A DNA stretch of 64,000 bases from Nitrosomonas sp. Nm84 (GTDB taxonomy: Bacteria; Pseudomonadota; Gammaproteobacteria; Burkholderiales; Nitrosomonadaceae), in the NCBI RefSeq assembly GCF_003201565.1, contig NZ_QJJP01000003.1, positions 126,699 to 190,698 of the forward strand, given 5' to 3'. A program made the translations under genes and the position numbers. Shown here piece by piece: positions 20,056 to 29,100 of the stretch (position 1 is its first letter; each line of letters opens with the position of its first letter). Under the pieces are notes generated by a model. The model searched no databases. It was not told where the DNA came from and worked only from the letters and a program-made list of their open reading frames with translations.

Positions 20056-20394
20056 GTCATTCTCCTAAGCAAACTCTCCGGTGTTCCGGTTGAGTCATTC
20101 AAGCAATTTTGGCTGTTTTACTGCGCACTTAATTTTTAATATATATCAACACTCTCTCCTAAATAGGATCCTGATACATAGGGAGTTTTCTATAGATGTG
20201 CTATCAAAAACAACTTGATAACGATTGGGTAACATGATTCTTTATAGCAGCACTTCGAATTTTATTTGTCGATGAAATAGTAATCTGTACTTACATCCTG
20301 GAATCAGACAGTAAACGCCACGATTCTCGCCTTCCTTGCCCAGGATCTATAGATATTCTTACTGGACTGGCTTGAGACACGTTGTTACCACTCT
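20056..20394. other. Upstream region of the porin gene, no gene seen
   Basis: This 339-bp A/T-rich stretch has no credible reading frame. It contains ACTCTCTCC and GGGAGT arms around a BamHI-like AGGATCCT palindrome near 20150-20190, which might be a regulatory fold for the minus-strand porin gene. No confident promoter. Confidence 0.3.
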
Positions 20395-20542
20395 CTAGCA
20401 GGCCGTTGAAGAACTATCTGCGTTGCCGCTACGGTGTTAAAAACAAGCTCAAAATCCTCATTTATTACGCATAAACTGCGCTTTCTCGCCTGTTTTTGCC
20501 TTGTATCGGCTGCCTCGAAAACGTTTTTCAACGACCTACTAG
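20395..20542. repeat. Full copy of a MITE-like repeat flanked by CTAG
   Basis: The element is about 148 bp and is bounded by CTAG at 20395-20398 and 20539-20542. The ends are inverted repeats: CTAGCAGGCCGTTGAAGAAC on the left and CTAGTAGGTCGTTGAAAAAC as the reverse complement of the right, 17 of 20 identical. It has no reading frame. Partial copies lie at 5172, 12091, 21443 and 39022, usually at gene ends. Terminal inverted repeats with a CTAG duplication suggest a non-autonomous transposable element. Confidence 0.75.
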
Positions 20543-20549
20543 TGAATTT

Positions 20550-20933
20550 TTATTGATTGGACCAGTGCTTAAGTGTTCCATTACTATCAAAGAACAAATA
20601 AATTCCCTTTCCGATACCGATAATATCAGATCCATTAATCGGTAAATTAGATCCAAAAAGAACGTATTCCCAGGTATCTCCACTTGGGCTCTTGCGCGTT
20701 CCATAGCACCATTTACAAGGAAGTCCCCAGGAGGCAATGACTTGCTCTTTTGTCATACCAGCAACCAACTCTTTCTGATCGATGGCTTTGCGTATTTCAG
20801 CCGACATATTGGCATCCGCCAGCACTTCTTGCCTGATTCGGTTTTCTCGCACCGCTCCACATCCGTGCAGCAGTAAGATTGCTACTATCACTATTGAGGT
20901 AATAAATAATCTGTTATTCATGGGGGAAGTCAT
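20550..20933 (-). CDS. Small lipoprotein with SmpA/BamE-like motif
   Basis: About 127 residues from ATG 20933 (MTSPMNNRL); the frame extends to 20993 but the upstream part does not look like a signal peptide. The signal sequence ends in a lipobox LLLHGC, giving a lipid-anchored protein. The middle carries VAGMTKEQVIASWGLPCKWC, which resembles the BamE/SmpA repeat motif (GMTKEQV-x-x-x-x-G-x-P). It is therefore an envelope lipoprotein of that broad fold, but not clearly BamE itself. The full MITE ends 7 bp from its stop codon, so that repeat may act as its 3' end. It stands alone. Confidence 0.55.
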   Translation of the reverse strand: MTSPMNNRLFITSIVIVAILLLHGCGAVRENRIRQEVLADANMSAEIRKAIDQKELVAGMTKEQVIASWGLPCKWCYGTRKSPSGDTWEYVLFGSNLPINGSDIIGIGKGIYLFFDSNGTLKHWSNQ

Positions 20934-21341
20934 TTGCAGTGTAGCCGGTTCTGATAAATCTACTTTGTATATAATGGTTTGCTCGTACTTCAATAATACT
21001 TTATCTTCTATCCCAATAACAATGAATTATGCTGCGTTGTACCAAAGTCTGCGCAAAGCATCTACCTAGTGGACAGGAGCTCGCGAATATTAACAGTTTT
21101 TATCATGAGCTGACGATATTCAGATCTTTATAACATAAGGCAGCCCTGAGTCATTGCCAGATTTCAGCTACTTTCTTCAATAAATTGTCAAACTGGATGC
21201 AATGTCGTCAGCAATGAATCTTTTCTGATTGAAACCAAGCTCGCACTATTTTTTCTGACCTTTTATGCAAAAATCTTATCAAATTTCCCGCGTCACATAG
21301 TTACACTCCCCCAATCTTTTACATAATCCGAAGGAGAAACA

Positions 21342-21437
21342 ATGTCTACACTCGTCACTCGTCACTCGTCACTCGCCCCGCTCTCGATTTTACTAGACCT
21401 GCCGTTTTACCGGGCGGTAATTTCGTGTAGTAAATGA
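21342..21437 (+). CDS. Possible 31-codon small ORF with strong ribosome site
   Basis: AAGGAG at 21331-21336 is 5 bases before ATG 21342, an excellent initiation site in an otherwise empty region. The 31-residue product starts MSTLVTRHSS and ends SCSK. A 7-bp tandem repeat is inside its first codons. I do not recognise the peptide. It may be a real small protein, a leader peptide, or the preserved 5' end of a decayed gene. Confidence 0.3.
   Translation: MSTLVTRHSSLAPLSILLDLPFYRAVISCSK
21349..21375 (+). repeat. 7-bp tandem repeat (CACTCGT)
   Basis: The unit CACTCGT is repeated almost four times (27 bp). Because 7 is not a multiple of 3, a change in copy number would shift the frame of the 31-codon ORF that contains it, the usual design of a phase-variable tract. 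Whether it varies is unknown. Confidence 0.6.
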
Positions 21438-21442
21438 ATATC

Positions 21443-21495
21443 CTGAGCCTGTTTTAATACCATAGCAGCAACGTAGATAGTTTTTCGACGGCCTG
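21443..21495 (-). repeat. Partial copy of the CTAG-flanked dispersed repeat
   Basis: CTGAGCCTGTTTTAATACCA, AGCAGCAACGTAGATAGT and TTTTCGACGGCCTG match the full element read from its right end. It starts six bases after the stop of the 31-codon ORF. The rest of 20994-22111 contains no other supported gene. Confidence 0.6.
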
Positions 21496-21732
21496 TGAAT
21501 AAAAACTAATAGGAAGAACATATGGGTCTACTGTGGCATTACTGAATCAAATGATGGAACTCGAACTTGTCGGGTAGTACGGTACACGCACTACGCTCTG
21601 ATGGTATGCGGGTATAACCGCATTTCCATCGTAGAGTGATTAAACAAACAAGTCCAGGAAATGCATGAGCGAGAAAATAATCATGATTGCCAGCTTGAAA
21701 TACAATATCACCAAACCGGAATTAATCGACCA

Positions 21733-21756
21733 ACCCTCCCTTGTAGCGGGTTTTTT
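21733..21756 (+). terminator. Weak terminator-like hairpin
   Basis: AACCC (21732-21736) and GGGTT (21748-21752) form a short 5-bp stem followed by TTTTTT. It would end any transcript running through the 21.3-21.7 kb spacer. The stem is short, so confidence is low. Confidence 0.3.
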
Positions 21757-22111
21757 ATTGTTGATATTTTCCCATCCGCTATAGAACTATCGATAGGATA
21801 AAATAGAATCGATATTTCTCAGACTGTAAAATAATGCTATTGGGCGGATTTGAGCTAATTTAAACCGGATTCTTTACAGATCTTGTGTAACATAAGGCCA
21901 GAGATTGTCGCGTTCATACCGCACGACACGTTTATTCGGCTTTTTAATAAAGCATGAAATTGATTGGATTAATTATCAATTGGAATAGAAATTTTGAAAG
22001 GTATGCGACTGTCAGGAATAACGCGCAAAAGCTAATAAAATTGACGATCTAATTCGCTATTTTGTTAACTTATTCATGCAGTTGATAGATTAGTTAAAGA
22101 GTGATAACAAT

Positions 22112-23527
22112 ATGAGTGATGAATTGCCAGGAAGTTTTTCCAAACTGTACAAATACGTCAGGCAAATGGAACGTCGTATCATCAAATTACGACACATGAC
22201 ACTTTTTCACCGACCAATTCTGAGAGTTGTAAGTTTTGTGTTGATTTTTGTACTACTTATACCTCTCATTACTGCTGGGATCTTGCTGATCAACCGCACT
22301 CACACACAGTATGTTCTTCTCACGGGACCGGTGGGGAGCACAACAGCTTATATAGCTCCCCGAATCCAATCAATCCTTGAAGCGCCGGAATCGATTGAAC
22401 AACTGCTCCACATCAATATCGTGCCTAATTTTGAGTTGCGCCCATCTTGTGGAGGTCTTGATACCAATGCGCAGATAAATGCTGGTGTGGCTCACCTTGG
22501 GTTTGCTGAGGATGGTTTTATCGGAAACTCGACCTCGTTTTCGTATTGCTCATCAGGTTCAAAACAGATTCAAGCAAATACGGAGAATACGGGAGAAACC
22601 AAGAAAGTCCGTGTATTGCTGAATTTATATAAATCCCCTCTCCATGTAATCGTACGTTCAAAGCTGAAACTCAATGATCTTCAAGAAATTCCATCCGGTA
22701 CTAAGGCCTATCTTGGCGGAGACGGAAGTTCGACGTATTCTGTTACCCAATTAATCGTGGAACATTTTGGCCTGAATATTGATCGGAAAGGCCATGCGTT
22801 GAATTTCAATCAAGCTGCACAAGCACTTGTCGATGGGGAGTTCGACGTCGCTTTCTTTCTAGCCGGACTCCATAACGAAGTTTTAAAATCCCTTCTACAA
22901 CAAGGTAGTGAGTTCCAGCTATTGCCTATCGCAAAAACCGAGAGCTTGCGAACACTCTTCCCATACCTTGAATCACTGCAAATTCCGCCCGCAGTTTATA
23001 CGAATGTTCAGAGTGAGGTCGAAACCATTGGCACTCATACCGTTCTGGTGGCATCAACTGCACTCAGAGATTACGAAGCTTACGAAATAACAAAGAAAAT
23101 AGCTGTGCATATCCAGGACCTCCTCTGGGATGTGCCTCTCAATTCAGCACGCATTATTGATAATGATCCCTCAAAGGACTTATTTTATCCAATTCATGAT
23201 GGTGCTCGCCGCTTTTTTACTCATAACCCACCATTTTTCCTGGATATAGCCATGCTAACGGGCATTGGCGCTTATTTCTCAGTGATCTACGCTTTCTATG
23301 TCATGTTAATTGAATTCGTCAAAGGCTATCGCATGTATCGATTCCAAACAACCATTGATTTGATCACGGAGCATGCGCAAATACTTGGAGATTCAACAAA
23401 ATCGACGCTACTTGATACACATCTTCAGAAGTTCCGACGTGTCGCACTGCGGCTTATGCGGCATAAGAAGATCACATACGAAGAATTCAATTATATTGAG
23501 GATTATATAAAAGCGTACAAACTCTAA
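22112..23527 (+). CDS. Membrane-anchored TAXI/NMT1-like substrate-binding protein
   Basis: A 471-residue protein. A transmembrane segment lies at about 36-60. Residues about 66-360 resemble the TAXI-family solute-binding fold (TGPVGSTTAYIAPRIQSIL, GLDTNAQINAGVAHLGFAEDG, AYLGGDGSSTYSVTQLIVEHFGL, ALVDGEFDVAFFLAGLHNE). A second transmembrane segment lies at about 373-400, followed by a 65-residue cytoplasmic helical tail. Soluble TAXI proteins feed TRAP transporters; here no TRAP permease genes are adjacent and the protein has two anchors with the binding domain outside, so it may instead sense a ligand and signal through the tail. That role is inference. Confidence 0.65.
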   Translation: MSDELPGSFSKLYKYVRQMERRIIKLRHMTLFHRPILRVVSFVLIFVLLIPLITAGILLINRTHTQYVLLTGPVGSTTAYIAPRIQSILEAPESIEQLLHINIVPNFELRPSCGGLDTNAQINAGVAHLGFAEDGFIGNSTSFSYCSSGSKQIQANTENTGETKKVRVLLNLYKSPLHVIVRSKLKLNDLQEIPSGTKAYLGGDGSSTYSVTQLIVEHFGLNIDRKGHALNFNQAAQALVDGEFDVAFFLAGLHNEVLKSLLQQGSEFQLLPIAKTESLRTLFPYLESLQIPPAVYTNVQSEVETIGTHTVLVASTALRDYEAYEITKKIAVHIQDLLWDVPLNSARIIDNDPSKDLFYPIHDGARRFFTHNPPFFLDIAMLTGIGAYFSVIYAFYVMLIEFVKGYRMYRFQTTIDLITEHAQILGDSTKSTLLDTHLQKFRRVALRLMRHKKITYEEFNYIEDYIKAYKL

Positions 23528-23621
23528 AATAAGATATACAGAATTTTGAGATGCGTTGTCAAAAATGGAGTCTACACGCTTATTCACCTAGTCAGTTTTC
23601 AATCGGCACAGATGTTCAATT

Positions 23622-23795
23622 TTAAATCGGTATCAACACCCACCCCGTCTGTGTTGCCGCCAGGATAGCCAACGTGGTGGCATAACCGAAAAAAGCACCC
23701 GCCAGAAAGCCGCGGATCAGTAGCTGTTTAACTGGCAAACACGCTTTCTTGGCGCCTGCCTGCAACATATTTTCGACGATTTCTTCCGGTTTCAT
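23622..23795 (-). pseudogene. Truncated formate/nitrite transporter (FNT) gene
   Basis: About 57 residues from ATG 23795 (MKPEEIVENMLQAGAKKA; an upstream ATG at 23825 is possible). The sequence KACLPVKQLLIRGFLAGAFFGYATTLAIL is the first amphipathic helix and first membrane helix of FNT channels such as NirC or FocA. The family is normally about 270 residues with six membrane helices; here a stop follows TGWVLIPI and nothing homologous continues downstream. It is a 5' remnant of a nitrite or formate channel gene, unlikely to function. Confidence 0.65.
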
Positions 23796-23901
23796 ATATG
23801 CCACGTCATACACTCCCTGGGTCACAAGTTCTCAAATCCGAGGCATGCGATTTGAGCGCATAATCAGGCTGAATTCGCTTCTGAATGCATGGAAAGTCGT
23901 G

Positions 23902-25119
23902 TTACCTCGAATCTATTTCAGGCAAGAAAATTTGCAGCAGATCATTGAGAAAACGTCTGCCCAGCACAGTAGGTTTGATACGGTGATAATCGTGCACCAG
24001 CAGGCCGCGATGTTCGGCTTCGTCCAATTGTTGCTGCACGACAGTGATGGGCAAGCCCGTGCGTTCCTGAAACAGCGTCGTATCAAACCCGCCATTAAGC
24101 CGCAGTGCGTTCATCATAAATTCAAAACCACGATCACTAGGCGTCAATTCATGCTGCGTTTGGGCCAGTGATTCGTGTGCATTCGCTTTGGCCAGATATT
24201 CTTTGGGCTGCTTGTAGCGCATCTGGCGCACGATTTTATCGGCAAAGCTGATTTTGCTGTGCGCACCCGCACCAATGCCCAGATAATCCCCAAATAACCA
24301 ATAATTCAGGTTATGGCGTGATTCCTTTCCTGCCTGCGCAAATGCTGACGTTTCATAGTGACGGTACTGATGGCGCGCGGTGGTTTGCTCGATCATGTCC
24401 TGCATTGCCGCCGCCTGCTCGTCATCGGGCAAATTGGGTGGAAAGCGATGAAACAGCGTATTGGGTTCCAGCGTTAAATGATAGGCTGAAATATGCGTAA
24501 CTCCCAGACTGCACGCGGTTTCAATATCCGCCTGTGCTGCCGTCAGTGTTTGCCCGGGCAATGCATACATCAGATCAAGATTGATATTGTCAAAATTCTT
24601 GAGCGCGATTTCCACCGCACGATGCGCTTCCTGATCATCGTGCACACGGCCTAATGCCCTCAAGTGTTGCGGATTAAAGCTTTGTATGCCGATCGACAAG
24701 CGATTGATGCCAGCCGCACGAAAATCGGCAAATTTTTGCGCTTCAAAGGTGCCGGGATTGGCTTCCATTGTGACTTCGGCAAAATGTTCCAGCGGCAACA
24801 ATGTGCGCACTGCCGTCAAGATCGTATCAATCGCTTTGGCACTGAATAAACTGGGTGTGCCGCCACCAAAAAATACGCTGCTCAAGCGCCGTCCCCAAAC
24901 ATCTGCCAACGCGAATTCGAGATCGCGTATCAGTGCCGCAACATATTCATCCTCGGGTGCTTGACTGCCCTCCCCGCGAATTTCATGCGAATTAAAATCA
25001 CAATAGGGGCATTTTTTTAAGCACCACGGAATATGAATATACAAACTCAGTGGCGGCAGTGATTTGAGCTTAGGCGATTGCAAGTCCAATGATATCGTAC
25101 CCGGAAATGGCTTACCCAA
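23902..25119 (-). CDS. hemW: Heme chaperone HemW (radical SAM, coproporphyrinogen oxidase-like)
   Basis: A 405-residue radical SAM protein. The cluster motif is C33-x3-C37-x2-C40 in PWCLKKCPYCDFNSHE, which is the form with a usable fourth position found in HemN/HemW. Other signatures are SSVFFGGGTPSLF, EVTMEANPGTFE, INRLSIGIQSFN, LDLMYALPGQT and ISAYHLTLEPNT. The length fits HemW better than HemN (about 450), and the HemN-specific N-terminal tail is missing. HemW binds heme and inserts it into respiratory proteins. The start overlaps the 3' end of the permease gene by 8 bases, so the two are coupled. Confidence 0.9.
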   Translation of the reverse strand: MGKPFPGTISLDLQSPKLKSLPPLSLYIHIPWCLKKCPYCDFNSHEIRGEGSQAPEDEYVAALIRDLEFALADVWGRRLSSVFFGGGTPSLFSAKAIDTILTAVRTLLPLEHFAEVTMEANPGTFEAQKFADFRAAGINRLSIGIQSFNPQHLRALGRVHDDQEAHRAVEIALKNFDNINLDLMYALPGQTLTAAQADIETACSLGVTHISAYHLTLEPNTLFHRFPPNLPDDEQAAAMQDMIEQTTARHQYRHYETSAFAQAGKESRHNLNYWLFGDYLGIGAGAHSKISFADKIVRQMRYKQPKEYLAKANAHESLAQTQHELTPSDRGFEFMMNALRLNGGFDTTLFQERTGLPITVVQQQLDEAEHRGLLVHDYHRIKPTVLGRRFLNDLLQIFLPEIDSR

Positions 25120-27628
25120 CCTTGCGCAAGGTCAATAGCGGCGGGCTTGACAGCGCCGAACGCGTACCCAGCAAGCCGGCCAGCAAAACGCCGATCACGC
25201 CGACAACTGTACCGATTAGCCAGATCCAGGGATTAAACGTGTAGTCGAGATGCAAAATATGTTTACCGATCACATAACCAAGCGCGCTGGCGCCTGCCGA
25301 AGCAAATAATCCGGATAACCCGCCCAATATCACAAATTCAGCCGCCCAGGCGCGCGATAATTGCTCACGTCTGGCACCCAGCGCTCTGAAAATAGCTGCT
25401 TCATAAATGCGCTCATCCTGCGTGGAAGCAATCGCCGCATACAGCACGGCAAAACCGGCCAGCATGGTAAACAGGAAAACAAATTCAATGGCTTGGGAAA
25501 CTTGCCGAATCATTTGCTGCACTTGATTGATGACCACGGCCACATCAACCACCAGAATATTCGGGAAAGTCCTGACAAGCTCATGAATCATGTCGACTTC
25601 TGTCGGCGGCACATAAAAACTGGTGATATAACTGGCCGGAAAATTCTCCAGCAAGCCGGGTGGCACTACAACAAAAAAATTAACCCGGAAAGTATCCCAG
25701 TCTACTTTTCTCACGCTGGTGATTCTGGCCGAAAAATGACTGCCCGCAACATCGTAAGTCAATTCATCGCCCAGCTTGACACCAATCGTTTTGGCAATAC
25801 CCTCTTCAATCGACAACACGGCCTCGCGCGTATCTTCTTTCCACCAGGAGCCCTGAACAATCTGATTATCCAATGCCAACCGGTCCGCCCATGACAGGTT
25901 GAACTCGCGTCGGATATGCCTTTCAGCATGCGGATCATCAGTATAATCTTCCGGCGACACATTCTTGCCATTGATCTTGATCAGACGGCCCCTGACCATT
26001 GGAAACATGGGCGGATGCGCAATGGCATATTGCTGAAAAAATTCTTCCAGCGGTTCCAATTGGTCTGCTTGGATATTCACCAGAAAATGATTGGGTGCAT
26101 CAGGCGGTAAGCTGGCATGCCAATCCTTAATCAGATCATCCTGAATCAGCGTCAACACCAGCAATGCCATCAAACCCAGTCCCAGTGCCACCGCTTGCAA
26201 TACACTTGAAGCCGCACGGCGGCGAATGCTGGCCAAGCCGTACCGCCAAGCACCACCGGCTTGATGGCGCAAGCTCGATAAGACTTTGATCAACAACCAG
26301 CCCAGACCGCTAAAAATGGCAATAGCCGATATAAATCCCGCAACGATATATAGCCCCAATTTCAGGTCTTGCGCTTTCCAGATGAACAACAGCGACAAAG
26401 CTGCCAATCCCAACAAGTAGCCCGCCATACTATGCGCGTTCGATAAGCCGATATCTCTGCGCAATACCCGTAACGCGGGAACGCTGCGTAAATTGAGTAC
26501 CGGCGGCAACGCAAAACCTACCAATAATACCAAGCCAACCAGCAGGCCGTGCAGTGCTGGCAACCATGTAGGCCAAGGCAGTGCGGTGTCGACAAGACCC
26601 GTCAACCAATGTGTCAGAATTTCCTGCGCTGCAAAACCGATCAAACAACCGATACTGCTGGCGATAATACCGAGTGCAATAAAATAATATAAATACAGAC
26701 GAAACAATTGCTGCTGGCTGGCTCCCAGACTGCGCATCACTGCGCACCCATCCAGATGGCGCTGGGTAAACCGACGCACTGCTAATGCAATCGCCGCCGC
26801 AGCCAAGACAACACTGGCCAGCGCCGCCAGACTCAAGAATTTTTCCGCACGTTCCAATGCGGCCTTAATCTCAGGACGCGCATCCCGGATACCTTCGATT
26901 CTCTGCGTTTTGGTCAGCTGGGTTTTTGCCCAGTCGCGAAATTGCTGGACTCCCTTAACTTCGCCGGCTACCAGTAAATTATAAGAAATGCGACTGCCCT
27001 GTTGTATTAATTCAGTTTCCGGCAAGTCGACTGCATTCATCATGACGCGCGGCCCCATATTGATGAATCCCACCGAATGGTCCGGTTCACGCACAACTAA
27101 TTCGGTTACGGTCAATTGTGTGGCACCGACATCAACTACGTCACCGCCTTTAAGATCGAGCCGTGTCATGACTTTCTCATCCACCCAGATAGTGCCTGGT
27201 TGTGGAATTCCGGTCGCCGCTTGAATTTGCGGTTGCGACATCAGATTTCTTGATGATCTGCTGGCCAGGTGAACGCGCCCACGCAATGGATAGCCTTCCG
27301 TGACTGCTTTAATCTCAGTCAGCAGATTGTTATCTCCATTGGAAACCATGCTGGGAAATTTGGTCATGGATGAAACCGTCAATCCAAGTTGACTGGCTTT
27401 ATCAGCATAATGCTCAGGGAGGGGCTGGCTCGAGATAACCAGTAAATCTGCTCCCAACAGTTGATTGCTCTCGCGAGCAAGTGCCATTTCTACGCGATCC
27501 GCAAAAAATCCTACCGTCGTCAATCCGCTAATTGCGATGATCAACGCCAAGACCAAAACATTGAGTTCACCTGCGCGCCAATCACGACGGAGCATGCGAA
27601 ACGAAAGCTTAAAATAACTCATGAACAA
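25112..27628 (-). CDS. YbbP-type ABC transporter permease (FtsX/MacB-like)
   Basis: An 838-residue permease. The N-terminus has one membrane segment (LNVLVLALIIAISGLTTVGFF) followed by a periplasmic MacB-like domain. Two FtsX-type membrane blocks follow (about residues 265-350 and 715-830), with further central helices, in the 10-helix layout of YbbP. It forms the membrane part of an exporter with the ATPase gene 96 bp upstream on the same strand. The arrangement ybbA-ybbP divergent from tesA is known in other proteobacteria and links this exporter to lipid or fatty-acid handling. The substrate is not established. Confidence 0.85.
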   Translation of the reverse strand: MFMSYFKLSFRMLRRDWRAGELNVLVLALIIAISGLTTVGFFADRVEMALARESNQLLGADLLVISSQPLPEHYADKASQLGLTVSSMTKFPSMVSNGDNNLLTEIKAVTEGYPLRGRVHLASRSSRNLMSQPQIQAATGIPQPGTIWVDEKVMTRLDLKGGDVVDVGATQLTVTELVVREPDHSVGFINMGPRVMMNAVDLPETELIQQGSRISYNLLVAGEVKGVQQFRDWAKTQLTKTQRIEGIRDARPEIKAALERAEKFLSLAALASVVLAAAAIALAVRRFTQRHLDGCAVMRSLGASQQQLFRLYLYYFIALGIIASSIGCLIGFAAQEILTHWLTGLVDTALPWPTWLPALHGLLVGLVLLVGFALPPVLNLRSVPALRVLRRDIGLSNAHSMAGYLLGLAALSLLFIWKAQDLKLGLYIVAGFISAIAIFSGLGWLLIKVLSSLRHQAGGAWRYGLASIRRRAASSVLQAVALGLGLMALLVLTLIQDDLIKDWHASLPPDAPNHFLVNIQADQLEPLEEFFQQYAIAHPPMFPMVRGRLIKINGKNVSPEDYTDDPHAERHIRREFNLSWADRLALDNQIVQGSWWKEDTREAVLSIEEGIAKTIGVKLGDELTYDVAGSHFSARITSVRKVDWDTFRVNFFVVVPPGLLENFPASYITSFYVPPTEVDMIHELVRTFPNILVVDVAVVINQVQQMIRQVSQAIEFVFLFTMLAGFAVLYAAIASTQDERIYEAAIFRALGARREQLSRAWAAEFVILGGLSGLFASAGASALGYVIGKHILHLDYTFNPWIWLIGTVVGVIGVLLAGLLGTRSALSSPPLLTLRKVG

Positions 27629-27724
27629 AAACGCCGCCTTGTTGAGAATATATGATGATGTTTATTATAGATGCTGCGATTCTGTGCCGCACCCAATTCG
27701 ATCGCGATTGTTCACAACGATTGC

Positions 27725-28411
27725 CTATTTCACCAGCTTACCATCCGCCAATCGAATTTGCCGCGAACATCGCTGCGACAATGTTTCATCATGGGTAACC
27801 AGAACCAATGTCGTGCCATGTTCACGATTGAGTTCGAACATCAGTTCGATAATTTGTATACCGGTTGCCGAATCAAGATTTCCGGTCGGCTCATCCGCCA
27901 GCAACAATTTGGGATCCGTCGCAAAAGCCCGTGCAATCGCAACCCGCTGTTGCTCACCACCGGACAACTGTTTGGGGTAATGATGTAAACGCAGCGCCAA
28001 TCCAACACGGTCCAGCAGTCGCCGCGCTGTCGCTTCAGCATTGCTGGCAGCAGTGAGTTCCAGCGGCAACATCACATTTTCAATGGCTGTCAGCGCAGGA
28101 AGCAATTGGAACGATTGGAATACAAACCCCAGAATCTTACCTCGTAAAGCGGCTCGGCTATCTTCATCCAAGGTAAAAATATCGATATCATCCAACTGAA
28201 CTTTCCCTGATGTCGGCAAATCCAACCCAGCAAGTAGTCCCAACAAAGTTGACTTACCTGAACCCGATGCACCTATAATCGCAACCGCTTCACCTGCATT
28301 CACCTGCAAATCGATATCCTGTAATATCGTTAACTGTTTGTCGCCCGTATTGACTTGTTTGGTAAGTGCCTGAGTCCAGAGAATCGGTTGTTTAACAAGA
28401 TGATCTAACAT
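27725..28411 (-). CDS. YbbA-type ABC transporter ATP-binding protein
   Basis: A 228-residue ATPase. Walker A is AIIGASGSGKSTLLGLLAGLD split by the G/K-S motif, the Q-loop is FVFQSFQLLPALTA, the signature is QLSGGEQQRVAIARA, Walker B is LLLADEPTGNLD, and the switch His is in LVLVTHDE. It belongs to the LolD/YbbA/MacB group that pairs with FtsX-like permeases. The frame is open to 28519, but ATG 28411 is the sensible start because the upstream part lies inside tesA. Its start codon overlaps the tesA start codon on the opposite strand (CATG at 28409-28412). Confidence 0.88.
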   Translation of the reverse strand: MLDHLVKQPILWTQALTKQVNTGDKQLTILQDIDLQVNAGEAVAIIGASGSGKSTLLGLLAGLDLPTSGKVQLDDIDIFTLDEDSRAALRGKILGFVFQSFQLLPALTAIENVMLPLELTAASNAEATARRLLDRVGLALRLHHYPKQLSGGEQQRVAIARAFATDPKLLLADEPTGNLDSATGIQIIELMFELNREHGTTLVLVTHDETLSQRCSRQIRLADGKLVK

Positions 28412-29057
28412 GAAAAAAAATTTCCTTATTATTCTGATTTTCTTTTTTACTTTCACTACCCCTGTCGCAGCAACGACGACAAAAACCGTTATGGTTTTTG
28501 GTGATAGTCTATCTGCCAACTATGGCATACCAATCGAAGCTGGCTGGGTTGCATTATTGACACAGCGACTTCAGCCTGAATTCGCTGATTATCAAATCAT
28601 CAATGCAAGTATCAGCGGTGAAACAACGCTTGGAGGGCGCAAGCGAATCGAACAAGCGCTTGAGAAACACCGCCCTGAGATTGTTATTCTTGAGCTTGGC
28701 GCTAATGATGGTTTGCGCGGTGCATCTATAAAATCTATCTACGAGAATCTGGAAGCCATTATTAAAATATGTCAAAAAAATAATGCATTGGTTTTACTTG
28801 CCGGTATGCAGCTACCTCCCAATTATGGTATTACCTACACACAAAAGTTCCAAGCAATTTTTCCGCAGTTAGCTGAAAATTATCACATCAAACTAATACC
28901 ATTTCTACTCGCTGGTTTCGGTGACAAGAACGATTTTTTTCAATCTGACGGTATTCACCCTAATGAAATCGCACAGAAGAAAATTGCAGAAAATGTTTGG
29001 GAAGTTTTGCAAACCATGTTTAAAAATGAACAGGTTGCCGCCACACCCGATATATGA
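28410..29057 (+). CDS. tesA: Periplasmic SGNH esterase/thioesterase TesA
   Basis: A 215-residue SGNH hydrolase: signal peptide (MKKNFLIILIFFFTFTTPVA), nucleophile Ser33 in FGDSLSANYGI, block III with ELGANDGLRG, and the catalytic pair Asp180/His183 in SDGIHPNE. TesA is a periplasmic acyl-CoA thioesterase, lysophospholipase and protease I with broad ester specificity. It is divergent from the YbbA/YbbP-type genes and shares bases with the start codon of the ATPase gene. Length and motifs are intact. No strong ribosome site is visible before ATG 28410. Confidence 0.9.
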   Translation: MKKNFLIILIFFFTFTTPVAATTTKTVMVFGDSLSANYGIPIEAGWVALLTQRLQPEFADYQIINASISGETTLGGRKRIEQALEKHRPEIVILELGANDGLRGASIKSIYENLEAIIKICQKNNALVLLAGMQLPPNYGITYTQKFQAIFPQLAENYHIKLIPFLLAGFGDKNDFFQSDGIHPNEIAQKKIAENVWEVLQTMFKNEQVAATPDI

Positions 29058-29100
29058 CTCGCGATAATTATATCACTTCATTTTCTTAAGGCTAACCCAA

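Noticed and set aside
21349..21375. Possible CRISPR-like array from the short tandem repeat
   Set aside because: The unit is 7 bp without spacers; no cas genes or longer direct repeats are present.
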